Part shown: in pieces, positions 50,203-58,444 of the stretch
Numbering within the stretch: position 1 is the stretch's first letter
How the letters are laid out: every line of letters begins with the position of its first letter
DNA from: Vibrio gigantis
Lineage (GTDB): Bacteria > Pseudomonadota > Gammaproteobacteria > Enterobacterales > Vibrionaceae
Length of the DNA: 64,000 nt
Direction: 5' to 3'
Assembly (NCBI RefSeq): GCF_024347515.1
Contig: NZ_AP025492.1
Span: forward strand, 1,674,001 to 1,738,000
Notes under the pieces: generated by a model
The model's database searches: none
The model's input: only the letters and a program-made list of their open reading frames with translations
What the model was told of the DNA's origin: nothing
Program-made: the position numbers and the translations under genes

Positions 50203-51111
50203 ATGTATTACGGCTTCGATGTTGGCGGCACAAAAATTGAATTTGGTGCGTTCAATGACAAACTTGAACGAGTAGCAACAGAACGCGTACCAACGCCGAC
50301 TGAAGATTATCAACTGCTGCTTGATACGATTGCCGATTTGGTAAAGAAGTACGACAGCGAATTTTCTTGCGAAGGTAAAATTGGTCTTGGTCTTCCTGGT
50401 ATGGAAGATGCTGACGACGGCACAATGCTGGTTGTTAACGTGCCAGCTTCGACGGGGAAACCACTACGTAAAGACCTAGAAGCACTTATTGGTCGTAGTG
50501 TGAAGATTGAGAATGATGCGAACTGTTTTGCGCTTTCTGAAGCGTGGGATGACGAGCTTAAAGATGAACCATCAGTAACTGGCCTAATCCTAGGTACTGG
50601 CTTCGGTGGTGGTTTAATATACGAAGGAAAAGTGTTCTCTGGTCGTAACCACGTTGCAGGTGAATTGGGCCACATGCGCCTTCCTCTTGATGCTTGGTTC
50701 CACCTTGGCGATAACGCGCCGCTACTAGGTTGTGGTTGTGGCAAGAAAGGTTGTCTGGATAGCTACCTGTCAGGTCGTGGCTTTGAGTTGATTTACGAGC
50801 ACTATTTCGGTGAGAAGAAGAAAGCGATTGAGATCATTCAAGCGTACAACGAAGGTGAAGCGAAAGCCGCTGAACACGTTGATCGTTTTATGGAGCTATT
50901 AGCTATCTGTTTCGCGAACCTATTTACCGGTCTTGACCCACACGTAGTTGCATTGGGCGGCGGCCTTTCAAACTTCGAACTTATCTACGAAGAGATGCCA
51001 AAGCGTGTGCCTAAATACCTGCTTTCTGTAGCTAAGTGTCCAAAGATCATCAAAGCGAAGCACGGTGATTCAGGCGGTGTTCGTGGCGCTGCATTCCTTA
51101 ACATCAAGTAA
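50203..51111 (+). CDS. nagK: N-acetylglucosamine kinase (ROK family)
   Basis: 302 residues. [16 protein letters not shown] is the ATP-binding phosphate-1 motif, [18 protein letters not shown] the second, and [12 protein letters not shown] followed by [17 protein letters not shown] is the ROK zinc site (CxCGxxGCxE/D). Length and sequence fit NagK, which phosphorylates recycled GlcNAc using ATP. Cytoplasmic dimer. AATTGGAGAG lies before the ATG. The upstream AT-rich run could hold a NagC site but no convincing match was found. A terminator follows. Confidence 0.93.
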   Translation: MYYGFDVGGTKIEFGAFNDKLERVATERVPTPTEDYQLLLDTIADLVKKYDSEFSCEGKIGLGLPGMEDADDGTMLVVNVPASTGKPLRKDLEALIGRSVKIENDANCFALSEAWDDELKDEPSVTGLILGTGFGGGLIYEGKVFSGRNHVAGELGHMRLPLDAWFHLGDNAPLLGCGCGKKGCLDSYLSGRGFELIYEHYFGEKKKAIEIIQAYNEGEAKAAEHVDRFMELLAICFANLFTGLDPHVVALGGGLSNFELIYEEMPKRVPKYLLSVAKCPKIIKAKHGDSGGVRGAAFLNIK

Positions 51112-51148
51112 TCTCTACTTAACGTTGAGCTAGTTAAAACGCATATAT

Positions 51149-51187
51149 AAAAATGCCGCAATCTCAAAAGAGGTTGCGGCATTTTTT
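51149..51187. terminator. bidirectional terminator between nagK and DUF2960
   Basis: Stem AAAAATGCCGCAA/TTGCGGCATTTTT with a 12-base loop and T run on the plus strand; the minus strand also ends in five T. The genes converge on it. Confidence 0.9.
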
Positions 51188-51262
51188 ATTTTTCAGTGCT
51201 CTCGTTTCTTTAACTCTCAACGAAAAGCTAGAAGCTAAATATCAAGAAAAAGAGCCCAAGAC

Positions 51263-51529
51263 TTACTTCTTCTTTTTACCAACACCAAGGTTGTCTTTTT
51301 GCTTCAACGTAAGCTTAGTAAAGCCAAGCTTACGGAAGTAGTTGTCTTGGTAGTTGCGAACCGCTTTAGTATCAGAAATCAACTCAAGCTGTTGCTCAGT
51401 TTTAAGATACTCAGAGATGTCGATACCTTCCGCTGCAGCTACAGCTTCTTGGATCGTGCGGTGTTCTTGTTTTGAAAACAGTAACTCTTTGTCTTCATCT
51501 TTGTAAGTGTACAGAATGGTACGAGCCAT
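51263..51529 (-). CDS. DUF2960 family protein
   Basis: 88 residues. ARTILYTYKDEDKELLFSKQ, then IQEAVAAAEGIDISEYL and a lysine-rich tail (LKQKDNLGVGKKKK), match the DUF2960 family of Vibrio and relatives. GGAG lies before the ATG at 51529; an in-frame codon at 51541 is rejected. Cytoplasmic, function unknown. The basic tail could contact nucleic acid. Confidence 0.75.
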   Translation of the reverse strand: MARTILYTYKDEDKELLFSKQEHRTIQEAVAAAEGIDISEYLKTEQQLELISDTKAVRNYQDNYFRKLGFTKLTLKQKDNLGVGKKKK

Positions 51530-51695
51530 GGTGCTCTCCAATAGAATTATTACTTTGCGCGCACTCTACATAAAAAGCGTACGTGGCTCAAGGTAATGGT
51601 AAGAAACCTTAAGATTATCGGTGTAAACGTTTAGCGTTATTTAAGCTTTTGCTTTTTAGGGACTAGACAGGTTGTCTTTTACGAAACTAACAGAA

Positions 51696-51730
51696 AGCCC
51701 CTTAACATCGAAAGCTCGATAGAAGGGGCT
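51696..51730 (-). terminator. terminator after mobB-moeA
   Basis: A long hairpin: outer stem AGCCCCTT/AAGGGGCT and inner ATCGA/TCGAT. On the minus strand it is followed by TTTC. It lies about 80 bp past the fusion gene stop. Confidence 0.6.
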
Positions 51731-51806
51731 GGTCTATGTCTTGGCAAGGAGCTTCTAAGTCAACCAAAGAACGGCTTAGTCAATTTAGGTCTCATTGAAC
51801 CTTCAA

Positions 51807-53624
51807 TCAAACACGGCCTTGCAGTGGAATGATCGTTACTGTCTCGCCAACTTTTACGGTATCAACCGCTGGAGAGATTTCGATTAAGCAGTTCGCTTCG
51901 CTCATTGAACGTAGAATACCTGAACCTTGCTTACCGGTTGTTTTCACTTCAAGTACGCCGGATTCGTTCATTGAGAACACACCGCGGCTGAACTCAGTAC
52001 GACCTTGACGAGATCGTAATTGCTCAGTCGCTACCGCATTCGCTTTTACTGGTGTCCAGTTTGTTTGACCTTGCAGCTTGCGGATCGCTGGCTCTACAAA
52101 GTTGATGAATGACACCATGACTGCTACTGGGTTGCCCGGCAAACCAAAGAAAGGTTTGTTTTCAATTTTACCGTAAGCTAATGGGCGACCTGGACGCATG
52201 TTGATACGCCAGAAGTTAATTTCACCCAGCTTATCCAACGCAAGCTTAATGTAATCCGCGTCACCAACAGATACGCCACCAGAAGTCAGGACCATATCGG
52301 TTTCAAGCGATGCTGAATGCAGTACATCCATCATCTTCTGCTCATCATCTTCAATGATGCCATAATCAACAATGTCACAACCCAGCTTTTGAAGCATACC
52401 GATGATAGTAAAACGGTTTGAATCGTAGATAGAATTAGGTTTCTGCTCGCTACCTGGTGCTTGAACTTCATCACCTGTCGAGAATACGCCAACTTTCACT
52501 TTACGTAGAACAGGGCAGGTACCGAAACCCAGTGATGCCATCATGCCTATTTCTGGCGCTTCAATTCGCGTACCATGAGTAAAGACAGGTTGGCCGATTT
52601 CTAAATCTTCACCCGCCATACGGACATTTTGTCCTACCGAGATTTTCGCGTCAGGGAAGCTAACAGTGTCGCCTTCTTGGAAGGCTTGCTCTCGCATCAC
52701 AACAACATCAACACCTTCCGGCATTGGCGCACCTGTCATGATCTTAACCGCTTCACCTTGTTGAACTGTCTTGTCGTAGCTGTGTCCTGCCATAACTTCA
52801 GCAACAACGTGGTAGCTATCCAGATCTAAATCTTCACTACGAATAGCGTAGCCGTCCATTGCAGAGTTCGTGTTCTGAGGTACATTGATTGGTGAAATAA
52901 CATCTTCCGCCAATACGCGACCATACCCTTGTTCTAGGGCAACAGATTCCGTCAGCTCAAGTGCATCAATGCTATCAACAATCTTTTGCTGACCTTGAGT
53001 CACGGTAAGACCAGCAGGGGAGAAAGAGTCGCAACATACAACTGGTGTATTATCTTTTGACGATGAGCACGCCGCTGCTTTGCTTGTTTTCGATACAGGA
53101 TCAAATGACTGAGCGTATTCAATGATGAAATCACGAATTGCTTCTAAGTCACTGATCGCCATTTGTGGTAGGTCAGATTCGACTTTGCTGTCTGCAGCGA
53201 TAGCAATGATGTTGTCATCGTTTGGATAAAGCCAAGGTTTACCCACTTCATCACGGTGAAGCTCGATTTTTGGGAAAGCGATGTTCTTGCAGCCTTCAAC
53301 CAAAATTAAATCAAGCGTGCTCGTATCGAAGCGCGTTAGTAGGTAATCAAAATCCGCTTCTGCTTCCGGTGTTTCTGTCATCATGACATTGCGGTTGCGA
53401 GAACTGATCAACGTTTGGTTCGCGCCTGCTTTGCGTAAGCGATAGCTGTCTTTGCCCGGCTTATCGACATCAAAATCGTGGTGAGCATGTTTAAGAACGC
53501 CAACTTTTAAACCTGCGTCGGTTAACAAAGGTAACAAGGCTTCAAGTACAGTTGTTTTACCTGTGCCGCTGTAGGCAGCAAAACCTAATAACGGCAAGTT
53601 AGGGCGTTGTTTTGAATCTTTCAT
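51807..53624 (-). CDS. MobB-MoeA fusion, molybdenum cofactor maturation
   Basis: 605 residues. Residues about 10-170 are MobB, a GTP-binding adaptor (GFAAYSGTGKTTVLEALLP; LILVEGCK). Residues about 205-600 are MoeA, which inserts molybdate into adenylylated molybdopterin (NVPQNTNSAMDGYAIR; FSTGDEV; TSGGVSVGDADYIK; GLPGNPVAV). The linker has several cysteines (AAACSSSK, VVCCDS). The gene overlaps mobA by one base. Placing both steps in one chain next to mobA suggests direct transfer of the cofactor. All MoeA motifs look intact. Confidence 0.93.
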   Translation of the reverse strand: MKDSKQRPNLPLLGFAAYSGTGKTTVLEALLPLLTDAGLKVGVLKHAHHDFDVDKPGKDSYRLRKAGANQTLISSRNRNVMMTETPEAEADFDYLLTRFDTSTLDLILVEGCKNIAFPKIELHRDEVGKPWLYPNDDNIIAIAADSKVESDLPQMAISDLEAIRDFIIEYAQSFDPVSKTSKAAACSSSKDNTPVVCCDSFSPAGLTVTQGQQKIVDSIDALELTESVALEQGYGRVLAEDVISPINVPQNTNSAMDGYAIRSEDLDLDSYHVVAEVMAGHSYDKTVQQGEAVKIMTGAPMPEGVDVVVMREQAFQEGDTVSFPDAKISVGQNVRMAGEDLEIGQPVFTHGTRIEAPEIGMMASLGFGTCPVLRKVKVGVFSTGDEVQAPGSEQKPNSIYDSNRFTIIGMLQKLGCDIVDYGIIEDDEQKMMDVLHSASLETDMVLTSGGVSVGDADYIKLALDKLGEINFWRINMRPGRPLAYGKIENKPFFGLPGNPVAVMVSFINFVEPAIRKLQGQTNWTPVKANAVATEQLRSRQGRTEFSRGVFSMNESGVLEVKTTGKQGSGILRSMSEANCLIEISPAVDTVKVGETVTIIPLQGRV

Positions 53625-54208
53625 TATTGAAGCGTTCCGAATTGGGTGAGTTCTTCTGGTGTATTAAGGTTTACAAAGCAGTTCGGAGCATCGCTGAAAT
53701 CAACGTACTCCGTGACGCACTCTTTGTAGAGCAAGATTATCTTGCGATCGCCACGTTCTAAAAAGGCTTCTAGCTTTGGAAGAACACGCTTGTGGAATAG
53801 GGTAAACACGGGTTGTTTAAATTCACCATCGTGAGCCACAAGAATGTCACTGTCTTCTTTTACTGCCGCACAAAAGCGTTCTACGAGATCATCACTGATT
53901 TGTGGGCTGTCACACGGGACAAAACCGACCCAATCTGTGGTCGCGTTTTTAAGACCAGCATGAATACCGCCCAATGGACCTGGATAATCAGGGAAGGAAT
54001 CGGAAACAACCGGAGCGAATGCTTGGTAACTCTCTAAGTTACGGTTGGCATTGATGGTGATGCTGACATCTTGTTGTGACAGCTTGTCTATAACGTATTG
54101 AATAAGCGGGGAACCGTTGAGCTCAACAAGTCCTTTATCTCTTCCGCCCATACGGCTGGCTTGTCCGCCAGCCAAAATAACCCAACTAGTTTGCGTTGGA
54201 AGCAGCAT
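53624..54208 (-). CDS. mobA: molybdenum cofactor guanylyltransferase
   Basis: 194 residues. The nucleotidyltransferase signature [24 protein letters not shown] lies at the N-terminus and [13 protein letters not shown] near the end. MobA attaches GMP to Mo-molybdopterin to give the bis-MGD cofactor of DMSO-reductase family enzymes. It starts 23 bp inside the end of the ATPase gene and ends on the mobB-moeA start, so transport and cofactor genes are on one transcript. Confidence 0.93.
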   Translation of the reverse strand: MLLPTQTSWVILAGGQASRMGGRDKGLVELNGSPLIQYVIDKLSQQDVSITINANRNLESYQAFAPVVSDSFPDYPGPLGGIHAGLKNATTDWVGFVPCDSPQISDDLVERFCAAVKEDSDILVAHDGEFKQPVFTLFHKRVLPKLEAFLERGDRKIILLYKECVTEYVDFSDAPNCFVNLNTPEELTQFGTLQ

Positions 54209-54905
54209 AAATATTCTCTTGTGCTTTGTTCTTTTTAATTACTTGCAGAAGCGGTGACTCGGTCAGGGTGTTGTCTTTGATCCACCATTGCTTCTTACAC
54301 AAATCGGTTAACGCGTTGGTTTGGTGGCTTGTAATGACTAAACTCGCGCCTCTCTGAAGAAGATCTTCGGCCATAATCACCAATCTTTCAATAGATTCTT
54401 TGTCTAAAGAAGCACTTGGTTCATCCATAAGCAAGATTGAAGGCTTAAGAATCCAAGCTCGTGCCATTGCTACGCGTTGGCGTTCACCACCAGACAACAC
54501 CGAAATGTGTTCATCTGCTAGGGTTTCTAAACCTACCATCCTCAACGCATTAATTATTTGAGCTCGCTTATCTTTTTGGCTCTCTTTGTTAAAGCGAATC
54601 CCATAAGCGACATTTTGGTACACAGAACCATCAAATAGGTAAGGTGTCTGATGCAGATAGATGATGTCTTTGAACTTGAGTCGAGGAAATAGTTTCTGCT
54701 GCCAGCTCTGAATTGGAGACTGAATACGGCCAGAGCTTGGCTGAATTAATCCAGACAAGATTTTAAGTAGGGTCGTTTTACCAACACCATTGTCTCCTTT
54801 GAGATAAATGGCATCGTTGGGACCGATCGACAGTTCGGGAATGTGGAACAAAACACGCTCTTTGTAGCGCATTGAAATTTGCTGCGTTGTTATTTTTATA
54901 CTCAT
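54186..54905 (-). CDS. tupC: tungstate ABC transporter ATPase
   Basis: 239 residues. Walker [19 protein letters not shown], signature [15 protein letters not shown] and Walker [13 protein letters not shown]. It lacks the C-terminal mop domain found in ModC, agreeing with the TupC type. It overlaps mobA. Cytoplasmic face of the importer formed with the permease 10 bp upstream. Confidence 0.88.
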   Translation of the reverse strand: MSIKITTQQISMRYKERVLFHIPELSIGPNDAIYLKGDNGVGKTTLLKILSGLIQPSSGRIQSPIQSWQQKLFPRLKFKDIIYLHQTPYLFDGSVYQNVAYGIRFNKESQKDKRAQIINALRMVGLETLADEHISVLSGGERQRVAMARAWILKPSILLMDEPSASLDKESIERLVIMAEDLLQRGASLVITSHQTNALTDLCKKQWWIKDNTLTESPLLQVIKKNKAQENIYAASNAN

Positions 54906-54915
54906 GACAGCGTTC

Positions 54916-55614
54916 CTAAGTTCGTAAATAGCCTTTTCCTCTCACACTCGAAAGGAAAAAGTTAAGGGCTAATGCCAATGCTAATAACACCATACCGAGG
55001 GCGACACCTTGAGCGAATGCGCCTTTGTGGCTTTCCATAGCGATAGCTGTTGGGATGTTTCTTGTCATCCCCATAATGTTGCCACCAACCATCATTGAAC
55101 AACCTACCTCAGTAACGATACGAGAGAAGGCAGCGATAGTCGCAGCTAAAAGAGGGAAGCGTGTTTCCCAAATCAAGGTACACGCTACACGTGTTGTTGA
55201 TACGCCAAGCGTGCGCGCAGTTTCTACCGCACGACGGTCACTAGCCTGCAGAGCACCGTGCATCATAGCAACTAGGATTGGAAAACAGATCAGCATCTGA
55301 CCGAGAATCATCGCCTTTTGAGTGAACAGCAATTGCCAATCACCTAGCGGGCCAGAGCGAGAAAGCATCATGTACATCAACAAACCAATAACCACAGTAG
55401 GGATCGCTTGCAGGGTGTTGATCACCGAAAGCAGAGCCCATTTGCCGGGGAACTCGGTATAAGCCAATAAGAAAGCCATAAGGATTGCAGGAACAATCAC
55501 TAATGAGATGGCGGACAAAGATACGCTGAAGGAAACCGCGACGATTTGCCACAATTCGTGGTCAAAACTCACTAGTAGATTCATTGCATCAATCGTTGTT
55601 TGCCATAGGGTCAT
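54916..55614 (-). CDS. tupB: tungstate ABC transporter permease
   Basis: 232 residues, five to six helices, with the permease loop RRAVETARTLGVSTTRVACTLIWETR. Similarity is to TupB/WtpB-type oxyanion permeases. A 256-bp gap separates it from the binding-protein gene; that gap has an inverted repeat but no gene. Confidence 0.88.
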   Translation of the reverse strand: MTLWQTTIDAMNLLVSFDHELWQIVAVSFSVSLSAISLVIVPAILMAFLLAYTEFPGKWALLSVINTLQAIPTVVIGLLMYMMLSRSGPLGDWQLLFTQKAMILGQMLICFPILVAMMHGALQASDRRAVETARTLGVSTTRVACTLIWETRFPLLAATIAAFSRIVTEVGCSMMVGGNIMGMTRNIPTAIAMESHKGAFAQGVALGMVLLALALALNFFLSSVRGKGYLRT

Positions 55615-55794
55615 GAAGTATCTCGTGTGAATCGATAATAGGTTTTTATCGGTAATAACTGATGTTAATCATAGCTGACACACTAGGTTTAAGTATTTAT
55701 TGGCCAGCTATTGTTTTTAAGCGTGAATGCTTTTAAAGCAAGACGGTTTTTAAAACGAAATTGCTTAGGTGCCTCATTAACTGTTTAATAAAGC

Positions 55795-55832
55795 GTAGCG
55801 CTAATTGATTAATGTTGAACCTTTAGCGCTAC
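55795..55832 (-). promoter_or_regulatory. inverted repeat in the tupA-tupB gap
   Basis: GTAGCGCTAA at 55795-55804 and TTAGCGCTAC at 55823-55832, a perfect 10-bp stem with an 18-base loop. On the minus strand only a weak T-rich tail follows, so it may attenuate transcription or stabilise the tupA message rather than end it fully. Confidence 0.45.
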
Positions 55833-55870
55833 TTTTTACTTAAAGAAAACGACTCTTCACTTACAACAAA

Positions 55871-56677
55871 CTATTCTGCGCTTGCAACAAACAGTTGTTT
55901 ACCGTGCAGTTTGAAGTCGTTAATCAGTTTCTGGCCTTTAGGGTTAACCAACCAATCACTGAATACTTTCGCTGCTTGGTAGTTAATGCTTGGGTAACGC
56001 TCAGGGTTAACAAGAATCACTTGGTAAGGGTTAAATAAGTTTTTGTCACCTTGGAAAAGGATTTTTAGGTCCAGTTTATTTTGGTAAGCCAGCCAAGTAC
56101 CACGGTCTGTCATGGTGTAACCTTGCATCTCCGACGCCATGTTCAGAGTAGGGCCCATGCCTTGACCAACGCTGCGGTAACCGCCAAAGTTAGGCTCCAT
56201 CTTAGTTTGAGCCCAGATACCCATTTCTTTCTTATGTGTACCTGAATCATCACCACGAGATACAAACGTCACGTTATTCGTCGCGATCGCTTTAAACACA
56301 TCAGCTACAGCTTTTTGAGATTCAACTTTCGCAGGGTCACTTTCAGGACCAACGATAACAAAATCGTTGTACATCAGCTTACGAGGAAGTACGCCGTAGC
56401 CTTTTTCAACAAAGTTAGCTTCAGCTTTTGGAGCGTGGGTCATCACCAAATCCACATCACCGTTTTCGCCCATGCGAAGTGATTTACCTGTGCCTGCTGC
56501 TAAAACATCAACCTTGATACCGGAATCCTTTTCGAACTCAGGCAATAAGTAGTCCAGTAGACCAGAGTGATAAGTACTTGTCGTTGTCGCCAACTTGATA
56601 TGAGTGATGTCTTCCGCGCTGCTAGCCGTGTAACTGACGATAGATAGAGCTGCAATAGTTAGGGGAATTGCTTTCAT
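55871..56677 (-). CDS. tupA: tungstate-binding protein
   Basis: 268 residues from the ATG at 56677, which begins a clear signal peptide (MKAIPLTIAALSIVSYTASSA). The TupA hallmark KLATTTSTYHSGLLDYLLPEF follows at once, with later LVMTHAPKAEANFV, FVSRGDDSGTHKKE and YTMTDRGTWLA; these loops form the oxyanion pocket in the family. TupA proteins bind tungstate with far higher affinity than molybdate. Longer starts at 56692 and 56752 are in frame but lie upstream of the signal peptide. Divergent from a sigma-54 response regulator. Confidence 0.9.
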   Translation of the reverse strand: MKAIPLTIAALSIVSYTASSAEDITHIKLATTTSTYHSGLLDYLLPEFEKDSGIKVDVLAAGTGKSLRMGENGDVDLVMTHAPKAEANFVEKGYGVLPRKLMYNDFVIVGPESDPAKVESQKAVADVFKAIATNNVTFVSRGDDSGTHKKEMGIWAQTKMEPNFGGYRSVGQGMGPTLNMASEMQGYTMTDRGTWLAYQNKLDLKILFQGDKNLFNPYQVILVNPERYPSINYQAAKVFSDWLVNPKGQKLINDFKLHGKQLFVASAE

Positions 56678-56709
56678 TATTATTATGTCCATTCTGTTAT
56701 AAATGAATG

Positions 56710-56748
56710 ACATGCCTTCAGTTCTAAAGGGCTCAAAAAAAGGCATGT
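56710..56748 (-). promoter_or_regulatory. leader inverted repeat of tupA
   Basis: ACATGCCTT at 56710-56718 and AAGGCATGT at 56740-56748, a perfect 9-bp stem with a 21-base loop in the predicted untranslated leader, downstream of the sigma-54 promoter. It could be a mRNA-level control site; it does not match the Moco riboswitch as I know it. Confidence 0.4.
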
Positions 56749-56758
56749 GCATAAGACG

Positions 56759-56775
56759 CTAATTATTGTAATTAG
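56759..56775. promoter_or_regulatory. palindrome near the tupA transcription start
   Basis: CTAATTA-TTG-TAATTAG, a perfect 7-3-7 palindrome lying roughly at +6 to +22 of the transcript predicted from the sigma-54 promoter. The position suits a repressor operator. Confidence 0.4.
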
Positions 56776-56791
56776 AAATCTACACCTTATA

Positions 56792-56807
56792 AGCAATCTT
56801 AATGCCA
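56792..56807 (-). promoter_or_regulatory. sigma-54 promoter of tupA
   Basis: On the minus strand TGGCATTAAGATTGCT, an excellent fit to TGGCACRNNNNTTGCW with correct GG-GC spacing. It lies 115 bp upstream of the tupA start, in the gap shared with the sigma-54 response regulator. Confidence 0.75.
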
Positions 56808-56897
56808 ATAAATCATGCATCAGATCTCATTAAATTGCTGTTATTTCGGACAAAACTGCGTCATTTACCTCGTTAAAATGAAACAAAACATGAGCTA

Positions 56898-56920
56898 GGA
56901 CAAAATGTCGCACATTGTCC
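56898..56920. promoter_or_regulatory. possible enhancer site for the divergent regulator
   Basis: GGACAA-N11-TTGTCC, an inverted repeat about 110 bp upstream of the tupA promoter centre and about 60 bp before the regulator gene. A GGACAAAACTGCG half lies at 56848, and GGACAGAG on the minus strand ends near 56955, so related words occur on both sides. Confidence 0.5.
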
Positions 56921-56980
56921 CTGTTGAACAAAAGGTTAATTGGTACACTCTGTCCCAACTTTCCCTAACGGCTGCTCATT

Positions 56981-58444
56981 ATGTCTTTACCTAGTTCAAA
57001 CGCCTCTAACCTCAATCCAAACACTTTGACCCAATATCAGGCGTTTTCTGTCCTAGTGGTCGATGATGAAATTGGTATGCAGGCAATTTTAAAGAAAGCA
57101 CTAGGGAAGTTCTTTGGCAAGGTATCCAGTGCGGGGTCGGTAGAAGAGGCTGAAACGCTGCGCTCGAACGAACATTTTGATCTGATTGTTCTTGATATCA
57201 ACCTACCAGGACGTTCTGGCATTGAGTGGGAAGAGGCGTTTAATGACAATGACAAACGCGCCGATGTGATTTTCATGACGGGTTATGCTGATCTAGAGAT
57301 GACCATATCTGCACTTAAGCTTGGTGCGTCAGATTTTATTCTTAAGCCATTCAACCTCGAACAGATGATACAAGCGGTTCTGCGTTGTATGGATAAGCGA
57401 CTCGACCAAAGAATGCAGTACGCGTTAAAGCGTGATGTTAGTCGTCATATCAAGACCGAATTGATCGGCAATTCAGACAAGACCAAACAGCTTAAACTGT
57501 TGATCAGTCAATTTGCACCATCAAGAGCATCGGTGTTAATAGAAGGTGAGTCAGGTACGGGTAAAGAGTTGGTTGCGCGTGGTGTACATGAAGCCAGCAA
57601 ACGCACCGGACCATTTGTACCAATCAACTGTGGTGCGATAGCTCCGGAGCTTCTCGAAAGTGAATTGTTTGGACACACCTCTGGCGCATTTACTGGTGCG
57701 AAGAAAAACCGTGAGGGTCTGTTCAGAGTCGCAAGTGGTGGCACCTTGTTCCTTGATGAAATAGGTGAAATGCCACTGCCAATGCAAGCTGCGTTGTTAC
57801 GTGTGTTAGAACAAAGAACGATTCGTCCAGTCGGTAGCGAGAAGGAAATTGCCGTTGATGTACGCGTGGTGGCAGCAACCAACAGAAATCTTCAGGAAGA
57901 GGTTGATAAAGGGCACTTTCGCCGCGATCTGTTCTACCGACTCAATGTACTTAAGATTGATGTTGTGCCACTAAGAGAACGCCCATCAGACTTGATTGAG
58001 CTTGTTCCATATTTCACTCGTCTATTGTCGAATGAACTTGGCATGCCCGTTCCCAATTGGGCACATGAAGATATCTTGGCGATGAATGAATACGAATGGC
58101 CGGGGAATATACGTGAACTTAAAAACTTAGTCGAACGATGCATTCTTTTAGACAAGCCACCAGCACACTATTGGCGCGAGATTAATGGCGATCCGGTACC
58201 TGCAAGCATTTCAGTGACAGTGTCACATGGTGCGGAAATACCAAACTTAAATAATGCAGACGCTGCCGAGGGTTACCCAAACACTTGGACACTGAAAGAA
58301 GTAGAGAAATCTCACATAGAACAACTTGTGAGCTTCCATGACGGCAATAAATCAGCGGCTGCGAGAGATCTTGGCGTCGCTCGTAAAACCCTAGAGCGTA
58401 AATATAAAGATTGGAACACAGAAGGCTCTGAATATGCCGATTAG
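56981..58444 (+). CDS. sigma-54-dependent response regulator
   Basis: 487 residues. Receiver with D72 (LIVLDINLPG), AAA+ with Walker A GESGTGKE (189-196), sigma-54 loop GAFTGA (235-240) and GGTLFLDEIGEM, then a Fis-type HTH near 440-475 (NKSAAARDLGVARKTLERK). Its stop overlaps the kinase start by 11 bp. Divergent from tupA, whose promoter is sigma-54 type, so tup genes are the likely target. All ATPase residues look intact, so it should be an active enhancer-binding protein. Confidence 0.92.
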   Translation: MSLPSSNASNLNPNTLTQYQAFSVLVVDDEIGMQAILKKALGKFFGKVSSAGSVEEAETLRSNEHFDLIVLDINLPGRSGIEWEEAFNDNDKRADVIFMTGYADLEMTISALKLGASDFILKPFNLEQMIQAVLRCMDKRLDQRMQYALKRDVSRHIKTELIGNSDKTKQLKLLISQFAPSRASVLIEGESGTGKELVARGVHEASKRTGPFVPINCGAIAPELLESELFGHTSGAFTGAKKNREGLFRVASGGTLFLDEIGEMPLPMQAALLRVLEQRTIRPVGSEKEIAVDVRVVAATNRNLQEEVDKGHFRRDLFYRLNVLKIDVVPLRERPSDLIELVPYFTRLLSNELGMPVPNWAHEDILAMNEYEWPGNIRELKNLVERCILLDKPPAHYWREINGDPVPASISVTVSHGAEIPNLNNADAAEGYPNTWTLKEVEKSHIEQLVSFHDGNKSAAARDLGVARKTLERKYKDWNTEGSEYAD

